A DNA stretch of 64,000 bases, from contig CAJTLY010000006.1 of NCBI GenBank assembly GCA_910577095.1, forward strand, positions 1-64,000, in the 5' to 3' direction. The position numbers were made by a program, and so were the translations under genes. Below the pieces are notes generated by a model, which searched no databases, was not told the DNA's origin, and was given only the letters and a program-made list of their open reading frames with translations. Shown here piece by piece: positions 21,561-31,493 of the stretch. Position 1 is the stretch's first letter; each line of letters begins with the position of its first letter. The DNA comes from an uncultured Alphaproteobacteria bacterium. Its GTDB lineage: Bacteria; Pseudomonadota; Alphaproteobacteria; RF32; CAG-239.

Positions 21561-23171
21561 ATGGCGGCAAAAGAAAGCAAGAAACCTTCTATCGACAAAA
21601 TTAACCTCGAAAACCGGATTTTGGCAGCCTTCTCACTGATGGAAATGTGCAAGACCGATGCCGAAAACATCAGTGCCGACGATCTGACGGAACTGTATCG
21701 GAAAGTTGCCGATCTCAATAAACGGGCCTTTGAAGACGAAACCGTTTTTAACATTGTTGCCGAACACGAGCTGGACCAAGTCAGCAACATCGAACAGCTG
21801 AAAGAAAAAATCCGCCGCAACCGGGTTGTTTCGACTTATAAACAACTTGGCTTTTTTGCTTTGTGCAGCGGATCGACGAAAGAACGAATCCCCGAAGCGC
21901 CCGAAATCCTTGCCACCATTATGCACAACATGGGAATCAAAAACGCCGACGCCCTCTCCGAAGCGATCGTTAACCGTCAGCTTGATGACGAAAGCGCCGA
22001 CAAATTGTTTAAAGAACTCAACGGACGCCAGGGCGTTCTTAAAAAAATGCTGATCAGTGACTTCAAAACCTATCAGGATCAGAAAACCCGCAACGAGACC
22101 ATCGAACAAATCCGTCCCGACTTGGAAGAATATACTTTTCAAAAGAACCCGAGCGTGGAATATCCTTTCGAAATCCGCAGCCAGCAGAAGGGCTTCCGCA
22201 CCGCCGTACGCCAAAATTTCAACGAAGAAACCAAGCCGGAGTTTCTTAAGTTTTACGGCGCCATGATGACCGAAGGCAAAAACGCGGCTCAGGGAAGTTC
22301 GATCGGCAGCACCTATTCCGCCTTTTGCCAAATGATACAGGCCGACGTCGGCAAAGATGCCGCCGGTGCCGAGATTGACCGCGCCCTCGGGCTCTCGGCC
22401 GAAGACGCTGCACAGCCGGACATTGAAGCCAAACGAAAAGCCGCTTATAAAGAAAAATGCCTCGAACTGTATTTCAAAACCGTCGCCGGCATTTTGTCGC
22501 AAAAATACGAATACAACCGCAAACACAACATCGGCGGCAGTTGGGATATGTATTTGAGAAATATTAACGACAATTATATCCGCAGCCTCAACAACGGTGT
22601 CAACGACATCGGCTCGCTGGCTTTTCAGGATGCCGATTACAGCAAACAATTCATCAGCAAAGCCGAAGAATACAAAATGAACCGCGACATGCGCGACGAG
22701 ACTGCTGATCAGCAAATCATCTCCGTTCACCACAAATTTCCGATCGGCGCCGCTTATGACGTTTATGACAGACTGTGCCCGCCGGCAACAGAAAAAGAAA
22801 AGATAGAAAATTGCCAACGGCTGGTCAATGTTCGCAGCAACAACGTTTTTGTCATCGGACAAGAAAAACACCAGTCGATGGAACCGCGGGGCACCGTGAA
22901 ATTCGGCGCCAACCCCGATGCAACCCTGTTTGCCGCCCGCATCAACTGCCCGGGTTTAAGGAGCGTTATGCGCAGCCTGCCGCCCTATATGCAGGAAGGT
23001 ATTGCCAAATACGTTAAAATGAGCGAGAGCGAAAAGACCAAAGACATTGCCGTGACCATGCGTTTTTCCGAACCCAAGGAAATTGCAGCCTTGCGCGAAA
23101 AACTCAGAAACGAGGACACTCACGTCAGCGCCGTCCAAAAATTTACCCGTTATTATAACGAGGGCAAATAG
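21561..23171 (+). CDS. Large unknown protein with an HNH-like region
   Basis: The 536-residue product is mostly helical and charged in residues 1-380. A short region then reads VHHKFPIGAAYD (His 390-391), RLVNVRSNNVFVI (Asn near 425) and EKHQ (His 437). That spacing resembles HNH/LHH-type nuclease motifs, but the match is by eye only. No signal peptide. GGAG lies 6 bases before ATG 21561; an in-frame ATG at 21528 falls within the -10 and is rejected. Monocistronic. Nuclease toxin or processing factor is conjecture. Confidence 0.6.
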   Translation: MAAKESKKPSIDKINLENRILAAFSLMEMCKTDAENISADDLTELYRKVADLNKRAFEDETVFNIVAEHELDQVSNIEQLKEKIRRNRVVSTYKQLGFFALCSGSTKERIPEAPEILATIMHNMGIKNADALSEAIVNRQLDDESADKLFKELNGRQGVLKKMLISDFKTYQDQKTRNETIEQIRPDLEEYTFQKNPSVEYPFEIRSQQKGFRTAVRQNFNEETKPEFLKFYGAMMTEGKNAAQGSSIGSTYSAFCQMIQADVGKDAAGAEIDRALGLSAEDAAQPDIEAKRKAAYKEKCLELYFKTVAGILSQKYEYNRKHNIGGSWDMYLRNINDNYIRSLNNGVNDIGSLAFQDADYSKQFISKAEEYKMNRDMRDETADQQIISVHHKFPIGAAYDVYDRLCPPATEKEKIENCQRLVNVRSNNVFVIGQEKHQSMEPRGTVKFGANPDATLFAARINCPGLRSVMRSLPPYMQEGIAKYVKMSESEKTKDIAVTMRFSEPKEIAALREKLRNEDTHVSAVQKFTRYYNEGK

Positions 23172-23184
23172 AAATTTACGTTTC

Positions 23185-23218
23185 ATGGTCCTGTCCGCCC
23201 CGACGGCAGGATCATTTT
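23185..23218 (+). terminator. Terminator of the 21561 gene
   Basis: Imperfect stem TGGTCCTG/CAGGATCA with a G-C-rich top, then T6, ahead of the next gene. Confidence 0.65.
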
Positions 23219-23234
23219 TTGTCAGGATATCGGC

Positions 23235-23891
23235 ATGGAACTTCAGCTAGCGCATTTACATCAACATTTTGACCGCCTACAGCAGCAATACGGCTGTCCG
23301 GAGCTTGACAGCATTTACGGCGCCGGCTGTATTGACAAACCGGATTTGTGTTTGATTTTTATGAATCCGACCGGTCGCAACATTGCCGCCGACCGCCAAT
23401 GGAGAGGCTTGAAGGCGCCCTGGCTGGGCACCAAAAATTCGTGGAAATTGTTTCAGGGTATCGGGATATTGTCACAACAAACATTAACGGAAATTCAAAA
23501 TAAAAAACCGGCCGACTGGGATGAAGACTTTGCCGAACGGATCTACCGGGAAATAGCCGCCTGCAAAGCTTATGTTACCAATCTCGGCAAATGTACTCAA
23601 AGCGACGCGTCCCCGGTCTCAAATACCGTTTTTAAACAATATCTGACCTTGCTTGAACAAGAAATTGACCAAATCCGTCCGCGAACAATCATCACGTTCG
23701 GCAATCAGGTCAGTTCGTTGTTCTTAAAACAGCCCGTCTGTGTTTCACAACAGCGCCGCACCGCGATAAAAAAGATAATCAACGGCCGCAGTTACGACGT
23801 TTTTCCGGTGTTTTATCCGGTCGGACAGGGAATGCGGAATTTGGGCACCGCAATCGAGGATATCCGCTTTATCATTGAAAAGCGACGCTGA
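23235..23891 (+). CDS. Uracil-DNA-glycosylase-fold protein
   Basis: The 218-residue product has the pattern of the UDG superfamily: LCLIFMNPTGRN (motif 1 position), AYVTNLGKCTQ, RTIITFGNQVSSLF, and the C-terminal VFPVFYPVGQGMRN that replaces the usual H-P-S motif. It lacks obvious iron-sulphur cysteines of family 4. It may repair or bind damaged DNA; the exact family is uncertain. It lies directly downstream of the HNH-like gene with a terminator in between. Confidence 0.68.
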   Translation: MELQLAHLHQHFDRLQQQYGCPELDSIYGAGCIDKPDLCLIFMNPTGRNIAADRQWRGLKAPWLGTKNSWKLFQGIGILSQQTLTEIQNKKPADWDEDFAERIYREIAACKAYVTNLGKCTQSDASPVSNTVFKQYLTLLEQEIDQIRPRTIITFGNQVSSLFLKQPVCVSQQRRTAIKKIINGRSYDVFPVFYPVGQGMRNLGTAIEDIRFIIEKRR

Positions 23892-24026
23892 AATCTTCCC
23901 GCTTTAAAACAGCTTTTACCGCCGGATAACTCCGACTCATGTTTCCTCTGGGCAAACGGTTTTGCTCCTATCGTCTGCTGCACCTTCCAAAACTCCGGAC
24001 TGATCGGAAATTTTCAGTTCATAAAA

Positions 24027-24055
24027 AAGAGGGATGCAATTGCACCCCTCCTCTT
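24027..24055 (-). terminator. Terminator of the 24070 gene
   Basis: AAGAGG...CCTCTT stem with TGCA/TGCA centre; followed on the minus strand by T6. Confidence 0.7.
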
Positions 24056-24069
24056 AAAGAGTTAGAAAA

Positions 24070-24546
24070 TTATTTTATCTCCTGCCATCCGGCAACTTCC
24101 GACACTGTCAGAACGGCTTTTTTGAAGTCGTCCTTTTTCAGCACCAGCTTGGCATCTCCCTTGGAGATTGCAACCAAGTCGTTCGATTCGCCGACCGTAT
24201 AACCAGCTGCGATGAACTTCTCAGCGACCTCGGGTGCCCAGCCGTTGAAGAAAGACAGAATCGTCATGTCCTTCCCGTTGGCGATGCGAATTTTGATACA
24301 CTGGGCGTTTTCCTCGGGATCGAAGGTCGAAACGACGGTGATGAAACCGGTCATTTTGCCTGCGGTATCCGATTGCACCAGTGCATAACCGTTTTCGCCG
24401 CATGCCATCTTGTAAAAAGCCGGCATTTCAACAGCAACCGCACGGGAAGTGAAATTGCTGATGATAACGGTGTTGGTTTCCTGAGCGTTTGCTGCGAAGG
24501 AAACGAGTGCCATAACGGCAACAAAAATAAAAGCGATCTTTTTCAT
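24070..24546 (-). CDS. Secreted orphan protein
   Basis: The 158-residue product has a clear signal peptide: MKK, a hydrophobic core and a cleavage site after AANA (about residue 21). The mature part is a small mixed domain with two cysteines (MACGE, AQCIK) that could form a disulphide. It is thus likely periplasmic. It has a strong promoter, an A/T leader with AATTATTAA and no Shine-Dalgarno. Family unknown. Confidence 0.65.
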   Translation of the reverse strand: MKKIAFIFVAVMALVSFAANAQETNTVIISNFTSRAVAVEMPAFYKMACGENGYALVQSDTAGKMTGFITVVSTFDPEENAQCIKIRIANGKDMTILSFFNGWAPEVAEKFIAAGYTVGESNDLVAISKGDAKLVLKKDDFKKAVLTVSEVAGWQEIK

Positions 24547-24605
24547 ATTCTTTATATTTTAAATTTATAATTTTAATAATTGACAATGTAAGTTTTTGTA
24601 TCTTA

Positions 24606-24634
24606 TTTATAACCCATTCGCCTGAATTTGTCAA
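24606..24634 (-). promoter_or_regulatory. Promoter of the 24070 gene
   Basis: On the minus strand, TTGACA (24634-24629), 17 bases, TATAAA (24611-24606); AATTATTAA at 24581-24573. Confidence 0.65.
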
Positions 24635-24752
24635 TAAATTTGTCAAAAATATTCAACCGCCGTCATTTTTATTCCCAGTGCTCCGGTCTGTTCTTCATCA
24701 ACAAACCTTTTCCACCAAAATGCCCGACCGCGCCGGGATTCCCGGAATACAA

Positions 24753-24784
24753 AAAAACAGGGAACCGAAGTTCCCCGTTTTTCA
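24753..24784 (-). terminator. Terminator of the DsbA-like gene at 24800
   Basis: Stem around CAGGGAAC and GTTCCCCG with A-run and T-run on the two sides. Confidence 0.8.
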
Positions 24785-24799
24785 ATCGTCAAAGAAAAG

Positions 24800-25564
24800 T
24801 TATTTCTTCAATTCGTCGATACTGTTCTGAATAACGTTACCGTCGATGGTTTGCAGCATTTCACCATTCAAAATCATGGTCGGAACGCCGTTAACCTGAA
24901 TTTTTCCGGCTAATTCATTATTAGCAGCCATCATATCGCGAATCTTGTCGCTGTCGAGATCAGCTTTCAGTTGTTCAACATTCAAACCGATCTTACCGGC
25001 AATATTCATGATACCTTCTTCGGTCAACGGTCCTTCAATGGTAAACAACGCATTGTGCAATTCGACAAACTTGCCCTGTCGGTTGGCAGCCAAAACGGCT
25101 CTGGCGGCATAATCGGAAGCTTCCGACAGGAAGGCCAGCGGCTTGAAGACAAATTTAACATTCGGATTGTTGGCAATAACCTTGTTCAGTTCCGGGAACA
25201 GTCTGTGGCAGTAACCGCAGGCATAATCAAAGAACTCAACCAAAACAATATCGCCGTTTTTGTTGCCGACAAACGGAGAATTCGGATCTTCGTTCAAATC
25301 CTTCAGGTTTTCCTGAATTGCCTTGCGGGCTTCGGCCATGGCTTCTTCCTGCATTTTCTGCTGATATCTCTGCATGGCGTTAAAAATGATTTCCGGTTTT
25401 TCGTTCAAAATTTCTTCAACGTTAACCGCGGCAACGGCAGTCGGCGCCGATACCGGAGCCTGAGCTTCCGCATCGACGGATTTGGCGCAGGGGTAATAAA
25501 CCTTAACCAAAGCGGCTACCGAAAACACCAAAGCCACGAGCGATATAAAGAGTGATTTTTTCAT
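24800..25564 (-). CDS. Periplasmic DsbA-family thiol-disulphide protein
   Basis: The 254-residue product has an N-terminal signal or anchor (about 5-22), a low-complexity Ala/Pro stretch, a helical N-domain (EEILNEKPEIIFNAMQRYQQ) and a thioredoxin-fold DsbA domain. The active site is CGYC (in YACGYCHRL) with a cis-Pro loop VNGVPTM. This matches Com1/ScsC-like proteins, which fold or repair envelope proteins. It is monocistronic, distinct from the second DsbA-like protein at 54993. Confidence 0.88.
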   Translation of the reverse strand: MKKSLFISLVALVFSVAALVKVYYPCAKSVDAEAQAPVSAPTAVAAVNVEEILNEKPEIIFNAMQRYQQKMQEEAMAEARKAIQENLKDLNEDPNSPFVGNKNGDIVLVEFFDYACGYCHRLFPELNKVIANNPNVKFVFKPLAFLSEASDYAARAVLAANRQGKFVELHNALFTIEGPLTEEGIMNIAGKIGLNVEQLKADLDSDKIRDMMAANNELAGKIQVNGVPTMILNGEMLQTIDGNVIQNSIDELKK

Positions 25565-25729
25565 AATCTATTTTCCTCAAAATTGTGATGTTATATAACA
25601 AATCAGCTATAATTTAACCAATAACGATTATATTTACAAGAACAAAAAATTTTTTGTTGTAAAAATCCAGCCTTTTTTAACTTTTAGCCCTTATAATCGC
25701 TCTGCAACAACAGTTATGGAGAAGCCGCA

Positions 25730-26389
25730 ATGATGCACCTCAAATTTCCGGTCGTTTCCCGCACTCGGGCCTTGGAAAACAAAATTGACTCTTTTCACGA
25801 CAAAATGATCGAGGCTGCCGCCGTTTTCCGCAAATCAATCCAGATTTTTCTGTGCGCCGAAAGTCGCAGCGAGTACAAAGCCGTTAACCGCCAGATCAAA
25901 GTGATTGAGCACGAAGCCGACAAACTGCGCCGTGACATCGAAAACGACCTCTATTCCGAAAATCTGCTTCCCAACCTGCAGGCGGATATTCTGCAGCTGG
26001 TCGAAGGTCTCGACAAGATCAACAACCAGTTTGACGACGTTATTTACAAATTCTACATTGAACAACCGGAAATTCCGCAAAAATTTCATCGCAAACTGAT
26101 CGATCTCTGTCATCAGGTTGCCGACTGTGCCGAAAACATGGCGATTGCTTCCCGGGCTTTTTTCAAAGATCTGAGCACGGTGCGCGACTACTCTCATAAA
26201 GTATATATTATGGAACAGGAATCCGATGCCACCTATAACGACCTCAAAAAAGCCATTTTTGCTTCCGACATGGAACTCGCCAACAAATTGCAGCTGGACC
26301 TGCTGATCACCGAAGTGGCCGATATTGCCGATATTGCCGAAGATTGCGCCGACGAACTGTTGATCTTTACCCTGAAAAGAGACATTTAA
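25730..26389 (+). CDS. DUF47/PhoU-like accessory of the PiT transporter
   Basis: The 219 residues form a helical bundle of the DUF47 (Pit-accessory, YkaA) family: VIEHEADKLRRDIENDLY, DKINNQFDDVIYKFYIE and the C-terminal VADIADIAEDCADELLIF. Members are encoded beside PiT phosphate transporters and are thought to control them. Here its stop TAA overlaps the start of the PiT gene (TAATG). GGAG lies upstream of the two adjacent ATG codons. Confidence 0.9.
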   Translation: MMHLKFPVVSRTRALENKIDSFHDKMIEAAAVFRKSIQIFLCAESRSEYKAVNRQIKVIEHEADKLRRDIENDLYSENLLPNLQADILQLVEGLDKINNQFDDVIYKFYIEQPEIPQKFHRKLIDLCHQVADCAENMAIASRAFFKDLSTVRDYSHKVYIMEQESDATYNDLKKAIFASDMELANKLQLDLLITEVADIADIAEDCADELLIFTLKRDI

Positions 26390-27438
26390 TGCTGAGTTTC
26401 TGGATATTTCTAAGCAGCGGTCTGTTCCTCGGCTGGTCTTTGGGCGCCAACGACGGTTCAAACATTTTCGGCACCGCCGTCGGTACCCGGATGGTAAAAT
26501 TCCGCACCGCCGCGATCATATCGTCGCTGTTTGTCATTCTGGGCGCGGTCACGGCCGGCGGCGGCACCACCGACACCCTTAACGAACTCGGAAGCGTCAA
26601 TGCGCCCGCCGGCGCTTTTATGGTCGGCCTGGCCGCCGCTTTGTCCGTCTATTGGATGAATAAAAGCAAAATATCGGTTTCGACTTCCCAGGCAATCGTC
26701 GGCGCCATCGTCGGCTGGAACCTGTACAGCGGCAGACCGACCGATCTCGGCACACTTTCCACCATCGTCGGAACCTGGATTTTTTGCCCGATTCTTTCCG
26801 GTTTTCTGGCCATATTGATTTATCAGGCGACTCGTTTTGTCATTCGTCGAACCGCAATCCCGTTGCTCAAACTTGATCATTATACCCGTATCGGACTGAT
26901 CATTGCCGGCGCTTTCGGGGCCTATGCCTTGGGCGCCAACAACATTGCCAACGTCATGGGAATTTTCACCGCATCCAACCCTCTGCACGGCCTCAACTTT
27001 TCGGGCGGATTTTCGCTCAGTTCGACGCAAGTGTTGTTTTTGCTCGGCGCACTTGCCATTGCGGCCGGCATTTTTACTTATTCGGGACAGATCATGCAAA
27101 CGGTCGGCCGCAACATCTTTATGATGAGCCCGCTGGCAGCATGGGTGGTTGTGGTGGCTCAGTCCATGGTTTTGTTTTTGTTCGCTTCGGCCGGTCTCAA
27201 CAACTTTTTGCTGGCGCATCATCTGCCGGCATTGCCGCTGGTACCGGTTTCCAGTTCACAAGCCGTTATCGGCGCCGTCATCGGCATCGGACTGCTAAAA
27301 GGGGGCCACGGCATCAACTGGAATATCATCCGCCGAATTTTTATCGGCTGGATAACGACGCCGATCATTGCCGCCGCCCTGTGTTTTGTATCCTTGTTTT
27401 TCCTCGAGAACGTTTTTAACCTGACGGTTTACAACTGA
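26389..27438 (+). CDS. PiT-family inorganic phosphate transporter
   Basis: An inner-membrane low-affinity phosphate:cation symporter, 349 residues with about ten helices. The two inverted PiT signatures are present: LGANDGSNIFG near residue 18 and LGANNIANVMG near 182, as are STSQAIVGAIVG and SSSQAVIGAVIG, the repeated inner motifs. The start overlaps the DUF47 stop, so the pair is translationally coupled. Confidence 0.93.
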   Translation: MLSFWIFLSSGLFLGWSLGANDGSNIFGTAVGTRMVKFRTAAIISSLFVILGAVTAGGGTTDTLNELGSVNAPAGAFMVGLAAALSVYWMNKSKISVSTSQAIVGAIVGWNLYSGRPTDLGTLSTIVGTWIFCPILSGFLAILIYQATRFVIRRTAIPLLKLDHYTRIGLIIAGAFGAYALGANNIANVMGIFTASNPLHGLNFSGGFSLSSTQVLFLLGALAIAAGIFTYSGQIMQTVGRNIFMMSPLAAWVVVVAQSMVLFLFASAGLNNFLLAHHLPALPLVPVSSSQAVIGAVIGIGLLKGGHGINWNIIRRIFIGWITTPIIAAALCFVSLFFLENVFNLTVYN

Positions 27439-27463
27439 TTTGGCCGATGCGGCCGCCCACCGA

Positions 27464-27904
27464 TTATTCGCGATGATACGGATGATGATTGATGATCGTC
27501 TGTATCCGATAAATCTGCTCGGTCAGTACTGCCCGCATCAACATATGCGGCAACGTCAGCTTGCCGAAAGACAACAACAAATCCGCCCGTTCGCGCGTTG
27601 ACGGCAAATGCCCGTCGGCACCGCCGATCAAAAAGCAAATTTCCGAACAACCGTTTAACATCCATTTTTCAATCCGGGCCGCCAGTTCGGTCGATTTCAT
27701 ATTGTCGCCCCGCTCGTCAAGAACAATCACTTTTGCGCCCGCGGGAACAGACGCCGTCAAAAAACGCGCTTCTTCTTCCTGCGTGGCATTGTCCTGCTCT
27801 TTTATTACCACATCCCACCCCGAGCGTTTGACATATTCGTCAATCAACTGCTTTTCCGGCGAGTTGCGTTTGCATTTTCCGATCGCGATGATTGTAGCTT
27901 TCAT
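27464..27904 (-). CDS. rlmH: 23S rRNA pseudouridine(1915)-N3-methyltransferase RlmH
   Basis: The 146-residue SPOUT methyltransferase has the standard RlmH features: IGKCKR early, VIVLDERGDNMKS, CFLIGGADGH (SAM knot) and the C-terminal RAVLTEQIYRIQTIINHHPYHR. In many bacteria rlmH adjoins rsfS; here rsfS lies about 1.4 kb away with two orphan genes between, suggesting insertion or rearrangement. Confidence 0.95.
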   Translation of the reverse strand: MKATIIAIGKCKRNSPEKQLIDEYVKRSGWDVVIKEQDNATQEEEARFLTASVPAGAKVIVLDERGDNMKSTELAARIEKWMLNGCSEICFLIGGADGHLPSTRERADLLLSFGKLTLPHMLMRAVLTEQIYRIQTIINHHPYHRE

Positions 27905-27995
27905 TTTTTTCTCCGCTGTATCCGACTAATATCGTAATAACATTTTCCGACACCGAAGCCAAGCCCAAATATGAGGTTTTGCCGCCCTTCCCCAC

Positions 27996-28024
27996 TTGAC
28001 ATTTTTGTCTAAAAATTTTATATT
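27996..28024 (+). promoter_or_regulatory. Promoter of the 28063 gene
   Basis: TTGACA (27996-28001), 17 bases holding GTCTAA, TATATT (28019-28024); ATTATTAA at 28043-28050. Confidence 0.65.
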
Positions 28025-28062
28025 GTTTTTAGTGAAAATATTATTATTAAAATTAAAAACTT

Positions 28063-28629
28063 ATGAATCTTTTAAAAAAACTTTTTCGCCGCCATGGTTC
28101 CTCGGGTTCCCAAGCTGCCGGCAACGACATCTTGTTTTCTCCCGAAGATTCCCGATTCCAGTCCCTCATCAGCCTGCCGGAACCGATTGTGCATCCCGGC
28201 GACATGATGGAAGAACTCGGCATCGCCGTCTGTATGCACCGGAAAAATTCCGTTGCCTTCGGCTCCGAGGATATCAAGGCCTATGAAGTGCTTTCGCCGG
28301 ATGACAACAAGCATCTCTGCTTTTTTCTCGGCATGCTGAAAGACGGTTGCTACTACGGAAACATCCCCGGCACTTCCTGCATCTGCACCTGCCGCCAAAA
28401 CGACTATGTTTTCAAAGAAAGCAAAAGCTTCCGGATGCCGGTGATGATTCGCAAAGACAGGATTTATATGCTGGAATGCTGTTACGACCGCAAAACTTTT
28501 CGGGTTGAAGCCGACGGCTTTTACAAAATTAACCGTCAAGACGGCAACTGCGAAACCGTTCTTCAATTTGAAGGCGACGATCGCCGTCTTAACAAGGCAT
28601 TTTCCGTCATCAAAGACATTATGCACTGA
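28063..28629 (+). CDS. Orphan protein
   Basis: The 188-residue soluble protein has a basic N-terminus (LLKKLFRRHG), several cysteines (CMHRK, CYYGNIPGTSCICTCR, LECCYD) and a beta-rich middle (IRKDRIYMLECCYDRKTFRVEAD). The C-x-C-x-C cluster could bind metal. The A/T leader has no Shine-Dalgarno; private promoter and terminator. No family recognised. Confidence 0.6.
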   Translation: MNLLKKLFRRHGSSGSQAAGNDILFSPEDSRFQSLISLPEPIVHPGDMMEELGIAVCMHRKNSVAFGSEDIKAYEVLSPDDNKHLCFFLGMLKDGCYYGNIPGTSCICTCRQNDYVFKESKSFRMPVMIRKDRIYMLECCYDRKTFRVEADGFYKINRQDGNCETVLQFEGDDRRLNKAFSVIKDIMH

Positions 28630-28645
28630 CATCGGCGTACAAGTC

Positions 28646-28682
28646 AAAAAAGTCTCCTGATCAAAACAGGAGTCTTTTTTTT
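28646..28682 (+). terminator. Terminator of the 28063 gene
   Basis: CTCCTG pairs with CAGGAG, extended past one mismatch by AAAG/CTTT, then T8. Confidence 0.8.
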
Positions 28683-28723
28683 ATCTTGGCTCACCCGACA
28701 AAAGCCTGTTTTTGAATCGTTGC

Positions 28724-28752
28724 TTGACTTAACCTGCGGCAAACTTTAGAGT
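28724..28752 (+). promoter_or_regulatory. Promoter of the 28760 gene
   Basis: TTGACT (28724-28729), 17 bases, TAGAGT (28747-28752). The start codon is only 8 bases beyond the -10, so the transcript may be nearly leaderless. Confidence 0.5.
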
Positions 28753-28759
28753 AAATGTT

Positions 28760-29230
28760 ATGAAAAAATCAACCTTATACATCATTCACGGGTTTATAGG
28801 TGCCGGTAAAACGACCTTTTCAAAAAAATTGGCATCAGAAATCGGCGCGGTTCATTTAAATCCGGATGAATGGTGTGTTAAATTGTTCTCCAAGAAAAAT
28901 TATGAAGCAAATTGGGAAAAATGTTTTGCCGATACCATGGATATTTTATGGAATAAAACAAAAGAGTATTTAAACAAAGGAACAGATGTCATTCTTGATA
29001 TGGGTTTTTGGGACCGGGAATCCAGAAACTTGGCAAAAGACGTCGCCACTGAATCTAATTCATATTTTAAACACTACTACATATATGTGCCCGATAACAT
29101 TGCAAAACAACGTATCTTGCAGCGTACCGGCAAAATTGCTGAAAACAATGTAAAATATTTCGACGAAATCAAAAAACTGTTTTCAGCTCCCGAAAGCGAT
29201 GAAGATGCAATAATTATAAACAACTGTTAG
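28760..29230 (+). CDS. P-loop kinase-like ATPase (AAA_33/zeta-like)
   Basis: The 156-residue protein has a Walker A GFIGAGKTTFSKKLA (about 11-25), a downstream NPDEW acidic motif, a Walker-B-like DVILDMGFWDRES and a lid-type arginine-rich segment QRILQRTGK. This is the layout of small P-loop kinases such as AAA_33 or zeta-type enzymes; the substrate is unknown. Codons are more A/T-rich than in neighbours, hinting at recent acquisition. Almost no leader. Confidence 0.72.
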   Translation: MKKSTLYIIHGFIGAGKTTFSKKLASEIGAVHLNPDEWCVKLFSKKNYEANWEKCFADTMDILWNKTKEYLNKGTDVILDMGFWDRESRNLAKDVATESNSYFKHYYIYVPDNIAKQRILQRTGKIAENNVKYFDEIKKLFSAPESDEDAIIINNC

Positions 29231-29270
29231 ATTAGAAACAAGCCTCTCCCCATCCGTTGAACCTTTATCT

Positions 29271-29299
29271 AAAAACCGGCGTTTTAGACGCCGGTTTTT
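29271..29299. terminator. Convergent terminator between 28760 gene and rsfS
   Basis: AAAAACCGGCGT (29271-29282) with ACGCCGGTTTTT (29288-29299), perfect and symmetric. Confidence 0.9.
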
Positions 29300-29310
29300 C
29301 AAACAGAAGC

Positions 29311-29679
29311 TCATTCCTTACGCAGGTTGGCCACCGAAGTCCACATTTTTTCCAAATTGTAAAAATCGCGTACTTCGGGACGGAAAATATGCACAATAAC
29401 ATCGTAAGCATCGATCAAAACCCAATCGCCGCGGGTTTCGCCTTCGCTGACCGACTTATATCCCGCAGCCTTCAGATTCTCCTGAACCCGCTGAGCCAGA
29501 GAAATGACATGACGATCCGAAGTTCCCGACGCCACCACCATTTCGTTGGCAATCGAAGTCTTGCCGCGCAAATCAATCACCACCATATCTTCGGCCTTGC
29601 CGTCTTCCAAACTGGCGGTAACGATATCCAACACCTGATTTTCTTCCTGTTTTTCTTTTTTATTTAACAAAATTCTCAC
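29311..29679 (-). CDS. rsfS: Ribosomal silencing factor RsfS
   Basis: Binds L14 of the large subunit and blocks subunit joining under starvation. The 122 residues carry the DUF143 signature: AEDMVVIDLRGKTSIANEMV (split over strands 1-2), ASGTSDRHV, and the C-terminal GDWVLIDAYDVIVHIF, then RDFYNLEKMW. It follows obgE after 8 bases, so both are cotranscribed. Confidence 0.94.
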   Translation of the reverse strand: MRILLNKKEKQEENQVLDIVTASLEDGKAEDMVVIDLRGKTSIANEMVVASGTSDRHVISLAQRVQENLKAAGYKSVSEGETRGDWVLIDAYDVIVHIFRPEVRDFYNLEKMWTSVANLRKE

Positions 29680-29687
29680 TCCTTATT

Positions 29688-30755
<1,068 letters not shown>

Positions 30756-30761
30756 TTAAAA

Positions 30762-30795
30762 AAAACGGAGGGGATCGTTCAACCCCCTCCGCCGT
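30762..30795 (-). terminator. Terminator-like stem between rpmA and obgE
   Basis: CGGAGGGG (30766-30773) with CCCCTCCG (30784-30791), followed on the minus strand by a T-run; may reduce obgE expression relative to the ribosomal genes. Confidence 0.75.
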
Positions 30796-30809
30796 GACCT
30801 TTCGAAAAG

Positions 30810-31061
30810 TTATTCGGTAACTACGGAAACAACCGTTTTGTCACCCGATTTCTTGAAAGATACTTTACCTTCGGCAGTGGCAAAAATGGTGTGGTCTTTA
30901 CCCAGACCGACGTTTTCACCGGGATGATACTTGGTACCGCGCTGACGAATGATGATGTTGCCGGCAATGACGGCCTGTCCGCCCGACTTTTTCAAACCCA
31001 AACGACGTCCTTCGGTATCGCGTCCGTTAGAAGTACTGCCACCTGATTTCTTATGTGCCAT
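30810..31061 (-). CDS. rpmA: 50S ribosomal protein L27
   Basis: The 83-residue product is a standard L27: [15 protein letters not shown] at the N-terminus, which reaches the peptidyl-transferase centre, followed by [22 protein letters not shown] and [11 protein letters not shown]. There is no Firmicute-type N-terminal extension. Located 27 bases after rplU. Confidence 0.97.
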   Translation of the reverse strand: MAHKKSGGSTSNGRDTEGRRLGLKKSGGQAVIAGNIIIRQRGTKYHPGENVGLGKDHTIFATAEGKVSFKKSGDKTVVSVVTE

Positions 31062-31088
31062 AACTAAATCTCCTGAAAAACCTATTGT

Positions 31089-31385
31089 TTATGCAATTTC
31101 TGCAATTTTAACAATAGTAATATTTTGTCTGTGGCCGTTTTTGCGGCGATAATTCTGTCTTCTTTTTTTCTTGAAAACAATAACCTTATCAGCCTTAGCC
31201 TGTTTCAAAATGGTTGCTTTAACCGACGCACCGGCAACCAACGGTTTGCCGACATTGTCACCCAAAGCCAAAACCTCGCTAAAAACAATCTCACTACCTT
31301 CATCACCAGCGAGTTTCTCGACTTTGATAACGTCTCCGGAAGCGACCTTATATTGTTTTCCGCCTGTCTTAATTACTGCGTACAT
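31089..31385 (-). CDS. rplU: 50S ribosomal protein L21
   Basis: A normal 98-residue L21, beginning MYAVIKTGGKQYKV; the start at 31385 has AGGTGAG ahead of it, and a GTG three codons upstream is not preferred. Later features include the basic loop KKKRRQNYRRKNGHRQ and the IVKI end. First gene of the rplU-rpmA-obgE-rsfS cluster. Confidence 0.96.
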   Translation of the reverse strand: MYAVIKTGGKQYKVASGDVIKVEKLAGDEGSEIVFSEVLALGDNVGKPLVAGASVKATILKQAKADKVIVFKKKRRQNYRRKNGHRQNITIVKIAEIA

Positions 31386-31436
31386 TTTTCTCACCTAAAT
31401 TTTATTTTGATTATTTAAACACAAAACGTTGTTTGC

Positions 31437-31464
31437 AATATACATAAGTTTTTTTTGCTGTCAA
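31437..31464 (-). promoter_or_regulatory. rplU promoter
   Basis: On the minus strand, TTGACA (31464-31459), 16 bases, TATATT (31442-31437). Confidence 0.6.
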
Positions 31465-31493
31465 CAATATTTTCAATAAAAATGCCGGGCAGC

